Positions 33,529-45,306 of a DNA stretch of 64,000 nucleotides are shown here, piece after piece (position 1 is the stretch's first letter; the number at the start of each line of letters is the position of its first letter). The notes under the pieces are model-generated. The model did no database searches, had not been told where the DNA came from, and worked only from the letters and a program-made list of their open reading frames with translations. A program made the position numbers and the translations under genes. Source of the stretch: Agrocybe praecox (lineage: Eukaryota; Basidiomycota; Agaricomycetes; Agaricales; Agrocybaceae). The stretch covers positions 1,426,001-1,490,000 of the forward strand of contig OZ024842.1 of NCBI GenBank assembly GCA_964017145.1, given 5' to 3'.

Positions 33529-35799
33529 TTACACTAGCCAGTAATACAACCTCCAAAGCAATCCAAAGCGACTACTTAAGCGCTTGGTTACTTCATCCTC
33601 AGCCTCCACTTCTTCTACATCTTCAGTATACTCGTCTCTATATAAATCGACGGAATCTACATCAACAAGATCATGCAGCCGACTTCTGCTGTTGCCACCA
33701 GACGACAAAGTAGAAGATCCCGGAAGCAGAGGTTCGGACAAGCGTGAGGCAGGTGTGTCTTCGACCTGATTTGGCGATCCTCGGACAATCATCCATCCAA
33801 TGAACATAACGATCATGATGGGAACTTCGATGTAGAACGAGGCAAAATCGACTGGAGCAAATACAGGGAAGACCGAAGACCAGCCCTGGACTAAAATCGG
33901 CAAGATGAGGAAGGGACGCCACACATATTTGTTCTAAAGCACAACTTACAGAAAATGAGAAAAATAACAGCGATGACCTAGAGTGGATGGTTTAACATAA
34001 AGTCGCACCACTAACACATGAAAAGAGACGTACCACGAATGGCGGGCCCCATGGCCAAGTCCAGGCAACGTGGAATTTCAATTCTTTCAGGGATCTTCCT
34101 TGTTTAATCCAAGCCTTACGGAATCTCCAGCTAGAGAGACCAATGGATAGCCAAGCGATCTAAAGCGGTGCATGCATGAGAAATCATTTTTATGACGAAA
34201 AAGCGGTAATTACTTGGTTCGAAACCCCAACTATATTCTGGAGCCATCCCCAGAGTTCTCCACTTCCGATAAAGCTAGTGAGGCAGCACAGAGCACTGAT
34301 ACTACTCGTCATGATAAGTGCTGGTATTGGTATACCACTTTCTGTGGTGTATGAAAATAGTTTCGGAGCTTGACGAGGGGTGGATACCGAAAGACCTAGC
34401 ATACACAAAATCAAAACCCGTGAAAACAATCCTTTTTAGAATATAGTTGTACCATAAAGGACTCGAGTGCCCGCAAATAAGGCATGATTTCCAGCAGACA
34501 AGACTGAGGTAAGAACTACGGTGTTCATGAAAGATGCAGCCAACGCTGTTCCCGGATTCATTGTCAGCCTTGGGTCAATCTAACTTGGAATCTGGAGAAA
34601 GTTAAGACTCACAAGAGCCCGCAGATACGAATACAATAGTGAATGGGGAAGTAGTTGCGCTCCTATTAGATAAATTTGGGTAGTCCCATGGTACTATGTG
34701 GGTATGAAGGTCAGAATACCGAAGAGAAGGAGATAGATATCCTAGGAGACTCACCATTCAATCCAATGATGATGATAGTCAAGATATAAAAAATCATAAT
34801 TCTGACAAAATTGGTTTAGAATATAACCCGGATTCCACTCTATTGTATTGCCGCGGACGAACCTCCAGAAAACTAGATTCACAACTCTGGGCATGTTTTT
34901 AGAAGGATTCTTCGTTTCTCCGGCAGTTATACCTAAACTCTCCGTCCCACCGACTGATAATATTCATTAGTCATTAAGATAAAGAGATCAGAGTCAATTG
35001 AAACTCACAGGCGAAACTCGCAGTTACGAAAACCCTCGCGAAACCACCAATACCTCCAACAAACGGCGCGCCTGGGATTTTCCAATTGCTGAGCCCAATG
35101 AATGTATGCTCAGCATTAAACCCAACATTGACAAAAGTCCCGACAATGATGAACAGAACGACAGTGACGACCTTTAGCGATGACAGCCAATATTCTAGGT
35201 AAGAAAAAGTAGTTAGCAAATCTTGCATCACTTGTACAATACAACGTTATCGTACCTAATTCACCATACCCTCCCACATGCAACGAGTTCACGCTCACCA
35301 AGAATATCCAAATCACAACACTGACGATCCACGCATGCTCTATCGTCCAAAACTGTAACACCAGCTGAGCAGCAGTCAAGTCTGATGCAACTGAAACCGC
35401 ATCATTGAACCAATAATTCCAAGCCAAGGCGAATCCATATCCCGGAGAGAAAAAACGAGTAGTATACGCATTGAACGAGCCTGCTACCGGATACTGGGTC
35501 GCCATCTCGCCAAGGAGCAATAGTGTAATGTAGACAATGAACCCCACGACGCTGTAGCAGATGAGCATGCTCGCGGGGCCTCCCTGCGCCAACGAACGAC
35601 CGGTTCCTAGGAATAGTCCTGTTCCTATCGTTCCTGCAATGGCGATCATCTGGACTTGTCGTGCTGACAGCCCTCGATGGAGACGGCTGTGTCGTTGGTC
35701 ATCTTCCTCTTGAACGACATGAGCAGTCGAGCTTGAAGCTGTAGCTCCATAATTGGAAGACTGAGATCCCAGAAGCTTTGTACTATGAGAAGTACTCAT
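33529..35799 (-). CDS. Amino-acid permease (AAT/YAT family), intact copy (unit 2)
   Basis: Plasma-membrane amino-acid/proton symporter of the APC superfamily with about 12 membrane helices. The first exon has a short Ser-rich cytoplasmic N-terminus, then HRGLSARQVQMIAIAGTIGTGLFLGTGR (the family's start signature), GEMATQYPVAGSF and FFSPGYGFALAWNYWFND. Later exons hold VIVGTFVNVGFN-type helices, the ETKNPSKNMPRVV loop, TVVLTSVLSAGNHALFAGTRVLYG joined by an intron to LSVSTPRQAPK, and SGIPIPALI. The C-terminal exon (33924-33529) holds the last helices and an acidic cytoplasmic tail (VDLYRDEYTEDVEEVEAEDE), a typical site for endocytosis control. All exons read in frame, unlike the unit 1 copy. 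Confidence 0.9.
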
Positions 35800-36104
35800 G
35801 TCTGGGAGCGTGGAGATGAAAGCAATTGAGGGAGTCCATGAGGCTTGTGGAGAGGAGAGAAATGACCGTGGGCTCTAAGGTCAGATGGCGACTAAATGAC
35901 GATGAGCTTTATCCGGACCGAAACACAAAATACTCCTCAAATTCTCAAAAACGCAATATGTTCTGGTATAAAAGAAGTTGGTATTAAATATTCAAGCCAA
36001 GCCAGTTTTTGCCCATTAGAGGTAGATACAACTATTAAAAAGTCCTTTTCCCGACAAGCGTCCATACTTACTGTTCCTTTGTTATGATAAATAGATAAAA
36101 AAAA

Positions 36105-37843
36105 TTACAGGAGTTGCTTCCAGCCTGCATCGCGAGCCTTTTTGACCAAGCGTTTGACTTCCTGCGACCGAGCCCTGGTAGTGACAAGTAATGTGTCTGG
36201 CATGTCCACGATGACCAGATCATCGACACCCAAGCAAGCAATGAGACGTCCAGAACCAGGAACAACAATTCCTCCGGCAACTTGCTCTGTGAGAACTGGA
36301 ACGTGAAATGAACCATGATCAATGATCGACCGAAGCTGAAGCAATGAAACACAACATACCGAGATGGTGATCTCCAAGAATACGAGGTTGGTTGGCCTCA
36401 GCGGGTAAAAGATCGGCGAGAGAGGAAAAGTCACCAACATCATCCCAACCTAAAAAGAGGAATTTAATGGGCGTAATTGAAATAGGTTAAGAAATGATAC
36501 TCACCAAAGGTGGCCGGAACAACGGCTACGCGACCTTCCATCGCAGCAGGTTCGGCTACAGCATTATCAATTGGAATTTTCTCCAACCCGGGCCAAATTT
36601 CTGCAAGGACAGCGTCTCGCTGAGACTCGTTGTCCCATGCAGCAGCGATCGTTCGCAGTCCCTCGGCAAGATCAGGCTTGTACTCCTGGAGGAGGTCGAG
36701 CAGCACAGTTGCTTTGGTGACGAACATACCGGCATTCCAGCGGTAAGCACCAGTTCCGATATATTGAGCCGCAGTGCGTGCATCTGGCTTCTCCTTGAAG
36801 CTTGAGACAAGTCTGGCGTTTGGTGCCTGCTTCATTCCCAATTTATCACCAAGACGAATGTAACCGAACCCTGTGGATGGATGTGATGGAGCAATACCAA
36901 TAGTGACAAGGTAATTCTCCTTCGCCACCTCAACGGCTTCAGCAACCGCAGAAAGGAAGGCATCGTCGCCTGAAATCATGTGGTCCGCAGCAAAGGAACC
37001 AATAACTGCGTCAGGATCGCGCAAGGCGAGAATGGCCGCGGCAAGACCAATAGCCGCCATGGAATCCTTGGGGCCAGGTTCGCAGAAAATGTTGTTGGGA
37101 AGTAGATCTGGGAGTTGGTCACGGATACTTTTCACGTGGGCCGGGCCTGCAACGATGGTGGTTCGAGCAGGGGAAGTGAGGGGAATTAGACGATCCCAGG
37201 TAGCCTGGATGAGAGACCGGCCTTTCAATGTGACATCAAGTAAGAACTTGGGGTGACCTTCTCGAGACAGGGGCCATAAACGCGTTCCAGCACCGCCAGC
37301 GGGAATAACCACGTAGAATCCAGGGATATCGCGATTTCCAAAGGGAAATGCGGTGAGCGAGTTGTCGCCCAAAGGTGAAGGCCGATAATACACGGCTTCA
37401 GGGGATGAGGTCGTAATGGAGGGTATATTGTGCACCAGGAAGGGTGACAGCTTTGGACGTAGTTGAGGACTTGGAGGTGCAGGGGTCATGAAACCTGGAG
37501 TACCATTGCGCGATCCATACATATTGAACTAAATCCCGAGAAATAAATAACCAGATGTTGTCAGGTTGGCTGGCATACCTGGAGCCCCTCCCGAACCTGA
37601 CGCTCTAACGAAGCGTTTGCCATCCGCAGCTCTGCACATTCTTGCCTGAGCTCGCCGATATCGTGGTGCTAATGGATAAAACGATATATAAACAAAGGAT
37701 CCAAGAGTCAGAGTTACGCGACTGACGGATTTGTGGACTGCCAGCATGATTTGCTGGAACATGGCCTCGAGAGTTTTCATGTCAGGGGGTTGCGTAGGGG
37801 TATGTGGGGGATCGCCTGCGCTAAAGAAACCTGCAAAAGACAT
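36105..37843 (-). CDS. ManC-type mannose-1-phosphate guanylyltransferase with N-terminal coiled coil
   Basis: Predicted to make GDP-mannose from mannose-1-phosphate and GTP. The core exon (about 37522-36520) has the nucleotide-binding signature VVIPAGGAGTRLWPLSREGHPKFLLDV, then FCEPGPKDSMAAIGLAA, GSFAADHMI, GIAPSHPSTGFGYI, FKEKPD and YRWNAGMFV, all characteristic of bacterial ManC/RfbM-type enzymes. These differ from the usual fungal Psa1/GMPPB family (GGFGTRLRPLT). Small 3' exons carry FGWDDVGDFSSL and the LTEQVAGGIVV block. Upstream exons add MSFAGFFSAGDPP and a short heptad-like helix (LRQECAELRMANASLERQV), then a Pro-rich linker. The last exon was partly copied to 26948-27081 during the tandem duplication. 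The ManC type in a fungus suggests old transfer, but it may be widespread in basidiomycetes. Confidence 0.85.
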
Positions 37844-38059
37844 TGTGTATGTCGAGGTAGAATGAGAGGAAGGAAAGAAAGGAGGGTGACGAAATATTTA
37901 TTTAATGTGTTGTTCCCCAGTTTCGGTCGTTGCCGGCATCCATCCGTGCGTATCCCCACCACCGGATTAATCATGGATTCCTTTGCTTTTCACATAATAT
38001 ATTTAGTTCACTCCGCAGCTTATTTCTTTTCACCGTACAAACGTGTCTTATGCACCTGA

Positions 38060-39236
38060 TCATTCATCTTCACTCCCAAATTCTATGGCTTGGTATTTTC
38101 TCGCTTTTTTATTCGGATTAGCCAACGACGCTCCTTTCTTAGGTCGAACCGAAGCTGGCGCTGAACGAGCGTCAATTACATTGCCACAGGAACATCCGTT
38201 CCACCCACCTTTTGCTCCCGCAGGCACAGCTTGCTTAACTTGCTCAAGCTGTGCCCTGTCAGACTTTATCTCCTCCTTCGACCCCGTCTTGGAGCCACTG
38301 GCGGTGCTTGATCCCCGTGTATCGGTCCGCGTAGTCAACTCAGGGCCTATTATGGGCATAGCTTAAGTTGTCAAAACAAATGTTTTGTGGAGTGCAACCT
38401 ACTTGGCTCTTTACGTTTAGATGGAACACCGGAACTTGAATGTGATGGTTGTAACGCCGTAAATGGCAGCGGAGCAGGAACGCTCGAGTAGTCCGCCACA
38501 TCTGAAGATGTTGGAAAAAGGCGACACTTCCTCGATTGGGCTTGCAAGGCAATCTACGCACCAAAAAAAACATTTCAAGAAACACCTCAAATATATAATC
38601 TTTCACTTACGTCTATAAATACGCTCGTAGCGTGTGCAGCAGCTTCCTGTGAAGTGATTTCTTCAAGATCGACATTCATTGGCTTCTTTGACGTCGGTCC
38701 AAGGGTGAACTGAAGTTCGTTGAATTAGTCAATGTCAAGAAACGCGTCATGCACCCCGCCAACCTTGATATTCGCGCCTTTGTCGGTACTCCAGTCACTT
38801 ATGCATAATTCACCTTTGATAAAGACATCCGCGAGCTTTTCGGCGAAGGACTCTAGAAGTTTGTCCGATGTTTTGGAGCCCTAAGAGAAAGATGGTAGAT
38901 GAGTATCACGCGAAAGACGACCATAAGCGACCAAGCAAAGAAGAAAATGTGATTCCAAACAGAGAAGGACAACCATCTAGCATCGGGAACGACACAAAGA
39001 AAAAGGGAACGAAAGGACTCCAAACAGATCACAAAACAAACACATACCAACAAATTCTGGATATCCTTCTCAGTCCAACACCCGCGCCACCATCTTCCCT
39101 CAGGACCAGACAGACCGAGATAGACATTCCACTCGTCATCCGACACCGTAGACAAGACCACAAATTTATAAATGCCTTGATATATCACTTGAGTGAGCTC
39201 ATCCAGGCATCCGAAATTAGCCAAAATATCTGACAT
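38060..39236 (-). CDS. Candidate PAXX-like (XRCC4 superfamily) NHEJ factor
   Basis: Five exons (39236-39048, 38880-38764, 38709-38611, 38553-38403, 38361-38060) give about 285 residues. The N-terminal about 110 residues alternate strands like an XRCC4/XLF/PAXX head domain (FVVLSTVSDDEWNVYLGLS, GRWWRGCWTEKDIQNLL, CISDWSTDKGANIKFTLG), followed by a short helix. A disordered, charged tail comes next, and the very end reads NPNKKARKYQAIEFGSEDE. Human PAXX ends with a basic Lys-rich patch followed by an aromatic/acidic Ku-binding tip (NPGFKSKKPAGGVDFDET), and this terminus has the same layout. PAXX aids Ku-dependent end joining in the nucleus. Assignment rests on architecture and C-terminal similarity only; another small nuclear protein is possible. 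Confidence 0.5.
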
Positions 39237-40508
39237 CGCGGTGATAGAATGCAAGTGTGTGTAGTGTAAGTAGGCTGTAGTACGTAGGTAGACTGTCTCG
39301 GAGGTGCAGTTCAACGTTCAGCGTTGCCAATGCGGTGTATCGGTAATACACAGTTCCGTAAAGAGTAGGTATAGGAGAGCGGTGATAGAAGTATAGATGT
39401 AAGATGAGCAGCTATAAGATCTCTGAGGAGTTTATGATTCCCCTGTGGTATTATTTTGTCGATGTAGTTCCAGTACAAGAAGTCCGAGTTACTAATTAGT
39501 TTCTCGTGAGTGGTCGACGCGACTCATTATACGATCACGTGCCTCCATCACCTAAAATCTATATTCGCGTCAGCCTCCTAAAAACCAATTCCGGACGGTC
39601 TCGACTGTCGAGACAAATTGTACATGTGCCATGTTGGACTCAAGTACGCACCGGCTCCGAACAAAAGTATGTTCAAGATAAGTCTCAGACAGAAAAAGAT
39701 AGGTCCGATATCAAGGACTCAAGGACTCGGGCCCGTTTCAGGTCTTCTAAGATTCATTTTCTCTTGCCTCGGCGTTTTTGTTTTGTACTCGGGAGTCGGA
39801 GAGCAAGAACTTGTGCATGTTAATGAGAGGGTAATATACAACAACAACAACAACAACAAATAGCAGAAGTTTTTTTCTAAATAAAAAAAAACATGACAGC
39901 TAACATATTTGACACAGGAGGAAAATTACTTCCAGATGGCGGAAAAGCTGATGGGACAATGTATGATAGTTTTATGTGGGAGTGGCGGAAAGGAGGCCAA
40001 GGCATTCCTGAAGTGATGGTTGTGAGTACTTGAATGGTGATCACGATGGTGGGAGGTGGTGGAGGGAGAGGGTTGTCGTCAATGCATGGGTATATCATGG
40101 GTGATAGACGAATACGACTGAACAGCAGCTACAAAAGCAGCATATTCACAGGCGTGGATTGTCATGTACCGTCGACTGTCGCTGGATATTGTGGTTGTGG
40201 TGTATGTAGATGGAACGAAAAAGGATGCGGTGATGATTGTTGTCATATTTGCGCAGGTTGGGTGCGATTGGCTGAACCAAAATAGCGTGGCGCCAGTGTA
40301 TGTGGTATCCCGAGTATGGGTGGAGGCATGTAGCCATCTAGACAGTAAGGAGGTATAGCTATGTGATGATGAATGAAGTATGCAATGGAAAAAAAAGAGA
40401 GGTGAACTTTGACGTTAAAGGTGGAACGGAGTTGAAGAAGATTACGAAAACAAGAAGAAAAAAGATTGCAGAGCAAGGGGGAAAGACATAAACTACCATG
40501 AATTCTAT
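39237..40508. other. Intergenic with ACA microsatellite
   Basis: Includes an (ACA)n tract at about 39838-39862. Frames on both strands (for example 39877-40098 minus, Pro-rich) are not supported as genes; 39.9-40.5 kb is probably the 3' UTR of the minus-strand G-alpha gene. Confidence 0.5.
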
Positions 40509-43218
40509 TCATAGCAAACTGCTCGATTCGAGCATAGTGCGAAGTACCATGTCCCTGACTAAAATAAACAATGATTAGAAGAAAGAAAGGACAAAGCTTG
40601 GGAAAACGCGAGCTCGACGGAGCCGTGATCGCACGCACCATTACAAAGAATCTTTTCAGTAGATTTGGAGTCCTACGAGAGAAGGAAGAAGGAAGTGAAA
40701 ATGAGATATCTGTATTGAACCCCACTAAGGAGATCTCCGCTCACCGTCATAGACGTCAAATGGCTATAGAATGTCCGTGGGGCCTTGGAATGCATTTTCA
40801 TCATATGAGCTTAGAAACATAACATTGAGTTTAGGTTGTGGAGATTGCAATAAGCAAATTTCTAGCTCACCAAACTTCTTGCGGATATCTGGCAGGTAAA
40901 TGGAAATGATTAGTTCAAATGTAATGGCTCGTTCAAAGAAATGGCCTACAGAGGGTGGTGGATTCGAAATCATTAGCTTTCCCATTATAAGAAACCATAT
41001 AGTCTCCCAGTTTTACACCGGCATTGAGCTTAGCTAGAAGAGAGACCAAAAAAAATCAGCCAACAGGTTACATAATAGGCATGGACAAATCCTCAAGTAC
41101 CTTTGAATAAATCAACCTTGTTCAAGAATAGTATGATTTGGGTCTTGGCCAGGATAGGATGGCCAACGATGTACTTCCACAGTAGAACAGAATCTTCCTA
41201 AAGAAATAGAAGGAAACTCCCAGCATCAATACAACAGATCCCCAAAAAAATCACCAGGGCCATCGACGGGGGAAAGGACAGATGGATAATATTAATTATG
41301 CCTCACCAGTTTGTTAACTTTCGGATCTTCTAGCAAAGTCTGCACAAAACATTAACACGTCAGGGTTAACGGCATTCCGGAGTAAATCTAGCGACAAAGA
41401 GACTTACTTCATTGAATCCAGATATAGGAGCAAGGAAGATGATTGCGTGTAAATCATCAAAGAATGGCGCCCACGCAGCTGGAGACGGAGAAAGTATATT
41501 AATACAAAAGAGCCCCGAGTCAAAGAATGATTCCGCCAACCTCGCTACAAAAGTGTAATTGACTCGAATGAGCAAGTGACAGAATGCTCGTCAGACAAAA
41601 ATTACATACCAGGGAGCGCGCACCACCGACATCGAATACTCGCCAATTCTTGCTGAGAATGTTGCCTCCTGTTAATGTAGTCAGAATGACAGCGCCTCTG
41701 AGTTATAGGGATGACAGACCCGCAGTCTTGAGAAAGAAATCATGTTGAGAAACACCGAGTGTTTTTAGCCGCGCGCGTAAAATGTCGTCTGTTAATGAGC
41801 AAATGATATTACTACCGTTAAATTTTCGTTGAGTTTTACCAAAACTTACCATCCGTTGGGACGTATCTCAACCCCGTAACTCGGCGTATCGAGTCCAAGA
41901 AACTGGAGAAATAATCATGTAAGCACTGGGGAAAAGGGGGGGAAAAGATCGACATACAATCCTCCCATATGCTCTAATGGCGTTTTCTGAACAATAAGCA
42001 GCTGCTTAACCACCGGATCCTCCCACAGGCGAATGATATCCTCAGCACACGCGTTAAGCACGACACCAGGATCATTAGGGTCGTCAAAGTCAATATCCGC
42101 GGCACTGTCCAAGCTCTCCCTCGCACTCGCCATGAGCCTCCCAAACGCGATCTTCCACTGCATCGTCGAGTTCACCGTGAGCTCGCCAAACTTGTTCATC
42201 TGCTTCCCACCCGGGCGCGCTTTGTACGGCAAATTCGTGATAGGGGATAAGTGGGTCGCTTCGAACTCTGCGGATCCGGCTGGAGTTAGCTTGCGCAGTA
42301 GCGTTTCCTCGACCTGCTGTAGTGGCAGAAGCCGCATGCGCAGCTTGAGCAGCTCGGGGCTGAGCGTAAATTGGGAAGAGTGACCCGTAGAGAGGCTTAT
42401 GCTCGGTTTGCTTCTGGGCTCGGAGACGGCTGTCGTTGCGTCGGAATCGATGGACATGATCGACTCTGTGCGACGTCGTCCCGCCGCGGTGGGCGGTGGC
42501 GATCCGTTGGCCTCGCTGATGGCGTTCAGCATAATCCTAACGGATCGCACCACGTTGAGCTGGATGACAGCCCGCCATGATGCTCGCTCGTGGCGGAAAT
42601 ACTAATAGAGAATAGTACAAAAATGGCTGTCAGCGCTGGTCGTCGAAGATTATGTTAACATGATGAATGCGTACCTTTGCCGAGCTCATCAGCTGAAAGT
42701 CTTGTTTAACCCATATGTTAGTCCCTTTCAATGATCTAAGCGAGGAATGAACGTACTTTTCAACGTCGTCGATTTACCTGGAACGGACAATGAAGATTAA
42801 TGTACTGTGTACATAGTTCATTAGAAGTAATTGACATACCCGATTCACTCTGGCCTGTGGGCAAGAATGGTTGAAAATAAACATCCGTTGATCAGTTACG
42901 CTCACAAGCATTCATATCAGGCATAAGCGACAAAGAGATTGATCGTCGCACGCGGAACAAGCAAGGAAAGATTAACACTTGTTACTCACCAAGCAACATG
43001 ACACGAACGAAATTATTCTTCTTTATCTCTGCCCGCTGTTTGTTGATTTCTTCGTCAATGGCGTCTGACCTCTTCTTTGCCTCTTCCTGCTCTCTCAGGC
43101 GGACCTCCATCTGCTCTCGAGTCTCCTTCTCAGGGGGTGCGAGGAGAATGTTGAGGGGGTCGATATTGTCATTTTGCAGGAACTCTGACTGCTGAGACTT
43201 GCCGAAGAACCGGGGCAT
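40509..43218 (-). CDS. Non-canonical heterotrimeric G protein alpha subunit 1
   Basis: Many short exons. N-terminal MPRFFGKSQQSEFLQ has no Gly at position 2, so classical N-myristoylation is excluded. The P-loop is built over three exons: VMLLG, QSESG, KSTTLK (GQSESGKST versus canonical GAGESGKST). A large helical domain with a Ser-rich insertion follows (41.9-42.6 kb). Switch I is LRARLKTLGV, keeping the ADP-ribosylation Arg and the Mg Thr. Switch II reads DVGGARSLRAAWAPFF, with the catalytic Gln of DVGGQ replaced by Ala. Then come AIIFLAPISGFNE, ILFLNKVDLF (NKxD) and a C-terminal helix NVRDMVLRTMLESSSLL. Joining switch II requires a 4-nt exon at 41541-41544. Predicted slow or absent GTP hydrolysis. 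Paralogue of the gene at 54895-56966. Confidence 0.88.
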
Positions 43219-44245
43219 TATGTTGGTGTGATATGGGACGACGGGGCGCGTTGCGGCGCTCTGGGATGATAGCGGTGGATGGCAGAGGAGGAAAACGTTC
43301 AAAAAGCGGTATTTGAGAATAGTATATAAGAGAAAGAAGAAGGAAAGGTGAATTAGGGAGTCATTGCTAAAACTAAAAAGGTGCATTCATTCCTTCCCAG
43401 GATCTGATCTCCATCTAGTCCAGAGTATGAGCACATGCGTTATTGATGGCTCGGGAGGTCATACTAATTCTTGATGGAACACTGCTAGGTCCACTCCGCT
43501 GACAACTTCTTCTGCCACGACAATTCTAACCTCTGACCTAATAGACACACTGCCTGCCTGCCTGCCTGCCTGCCTGCTGCTCGTACTTACGTACATATTG
43601 TCATAATCATAATCAACCCTTCCAACGACAACCACTCTCACGCGAACCATCTGGCAGTGGTGGACCTGCCTCGGGCACTCGGTCATCGAACGCCCACAAA
43701 TAATATATCCACACCCACGCCCGTCTCACAGAAAAACATATCGACATATTGTCAAGGCTGCACTGGATTACCCCCCCAAAAAAAGAATCTACCAATTACT
43801 TGGGGTACGTCCTTCTTCCGAGCTTTTTGCACACGAAATCAACCTCTAGCCTTCTGTGCCTATTCTTAACAGTATGTTTAGTGCCATTGTCAACTTCAAC
43901 GGTTCAACGTTCAACCCAATAACGCGGCATTTACTTGCCTCTGTTGACATCTTCAATCTTACGGTGACTGTAGATCGGCTGTGGCTTCCCCGATGGATGG
44001 CGAAAAAGCTGCTATTTACTCTCCTCTTTCATGGCAACAATTAAAAATAACTACGACTCGTTCTCACAGTCTACTATGTTACCGTGCCTTGATATCCATG
44101 TTTCTTTCCGTGTTTATCACCGAGTCTCCAACGTTCGTCTACCTTGAATATTCTCACAATTAACCACATTATAGATGTTATTAGATTCATGTGAATTTTC
44201 ATATAATAAACAACAAATGTCCTTCAAGTTATTTTTTTGCAAGAA
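43219..44245. other. Intergenic with CCTG microsatellite
   Basis: A TATA-like TATATA on the minus strand at about 43320, some 100 bp upstream of the G-alpha start, and a (CTGC)n repeat of about seven units at 43550-43578. No gene supported in 43.4-44.2 kb. Confidence 0.5.
43550..43578. repeat. (CTGC)n microsatellite
   Basis: About seven tandem tetranucleotide units, seen directly. Likely length-polymorphic. Confidence 0.9.
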
Positions 44246-45097
44246 TCATGTGTGCTTTTCCGCCTTGTTCCTCACATCCTCAGCAGTACCAGCAACTTTC
44301 CCAGCAGCATCCCTCTTCAACTCGTCGCCCTTCGCTTCAGCCTGGGACTTGGTACTTCCCCACCAGTTAAACCATCCAGATTTAGCCTGATCAGCCTTCT
44401 TCTCAGCCTCTGCTCGTGCTTCGGCGGCTTTCTTGTCGGCAGAGGAACGAGCTTCGTTGTACAGGTTCTCAGTCGAATCGCGGGCTCTTGTCAAACCTTG
44501 CCGAGTCGCATCCTTAGCGGCGTCGTATTTTGCCTCGAGGTCTTCGCTGAGGCTTCGACCGCGTGCATCTGCAGCGGAACGTACTGCGTCGAGCTTTTCC
44601 CTTCCCTCAGCCTAGAAAGGATAAAGTATTGAAGAGCATGAGTGAAAAAACACGGCAAGGGAAGAGACGATTGGAACCCACCTTGACTTGGTCAAACTTC
44701 TCCTCTCCCTTGTTCAGCACACCGCCTGCGCGGGATTTGGCTGAATCGAGGGCTTCCTGTGTCCTGCGTTCTATGCTGGCTTCTTCTCTCTTCGCCTTGT
44801 CCTTGAGGTTCGCAGTCTCGTCTGAATTCTGAAAGTACATGTAAGCACCACCCGCCGCAGCTAGACCAAGAGCGCCATATAGAAGGGTATAATCAGACTT
44901 GTTCTGCGCTTCAGGGTTGGGTGCTGGTTGACCAGCGGGTGGGGGTGGGGTGGCATATCCACGGGTTGCAGGAAGCTACATATGTGTGCTCATGATCAGC
45001 ATGAAGTGAAGATGTGCAATAGATAGAGATGAAAACGTACGAGAGCAGTCGATCTTGTCGAAAGACGAGCAGCACGAATGGTATTTGATGCGAACAT
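44246..45097 (-). CDS. Mitochondrial LEA-like helical protein
   Basis: Three exons. The N-terminus MFASNTIRAARLSTRSTALV is basic, Ser/Arg-rich and amphipathic, a classic mitochondrial presequence. It is followed by a Pro/Ala linker and a single membrane helix (LLYGALGLAAAGGAYMYF). The remainder is an almost purely charged helix rich in Ala, Lys, Glu, Asp and Arg with 11-residue-like repeats (ADARGRSLSEDLEAKYDAAK, RARDSTENLYNEARSS, KKAAEARAEAEKKADQAK), ending DVRNKAEKHT. This matches late-embryogenesis-abundant-like or apolipoprotein-like helices thought to protect membranes under stress. Probably inner-membrane anchored. A consensus TATA box lies about 60 bp upstream. No enzyme domain. Confidence 0.75.
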
Positions 45098-45154
45098 GAC
45101 TGGACTGGGATATAGTAAAAACGAACTGAAGTATCGTGGAATCCTGGTTGGGCG

Positions 45155-45163
45155 CCTTTTATA
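45155..45163 (-). promoter_or_regulatory. TATA box of LEA-like gene
   Basis: TATAAAAGG on the minus strand, about 58-66 bp upstream of the start codon at 45097; a strong TATA is common in stress-regulated fungal genes. Confidence 0.6.
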
Positions 45164-45306
45164 ACTGGCCTCACCAATGACGCATGGACTAAAATGACGT
45201 AGGGTCACTACTTGTGGGCTGGCACGTGACAAAAGCCCAAATTTAGAACACTTGGACAACTCGTTGTAATCTTATCGAGTCATATTGATTCCTAATTACT
45301 GCCACC

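Larger units (their letters stand above)
27097..36293. repeat. Tandem segmental duplication, unit 2
   Basis: About 9.2 kb, same orientation and gene order as unit 1. It carries a truncated cysteine synthase-like copy, intact RapZ-C-like gene, single-pass membrane protein, hypothetical ORFs and intact amino-acid permease, and ends inside the ManC-like gene. It contains a segment of about 450 bp (31053-31500) not found in unit 1. Confidence 0.92.
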
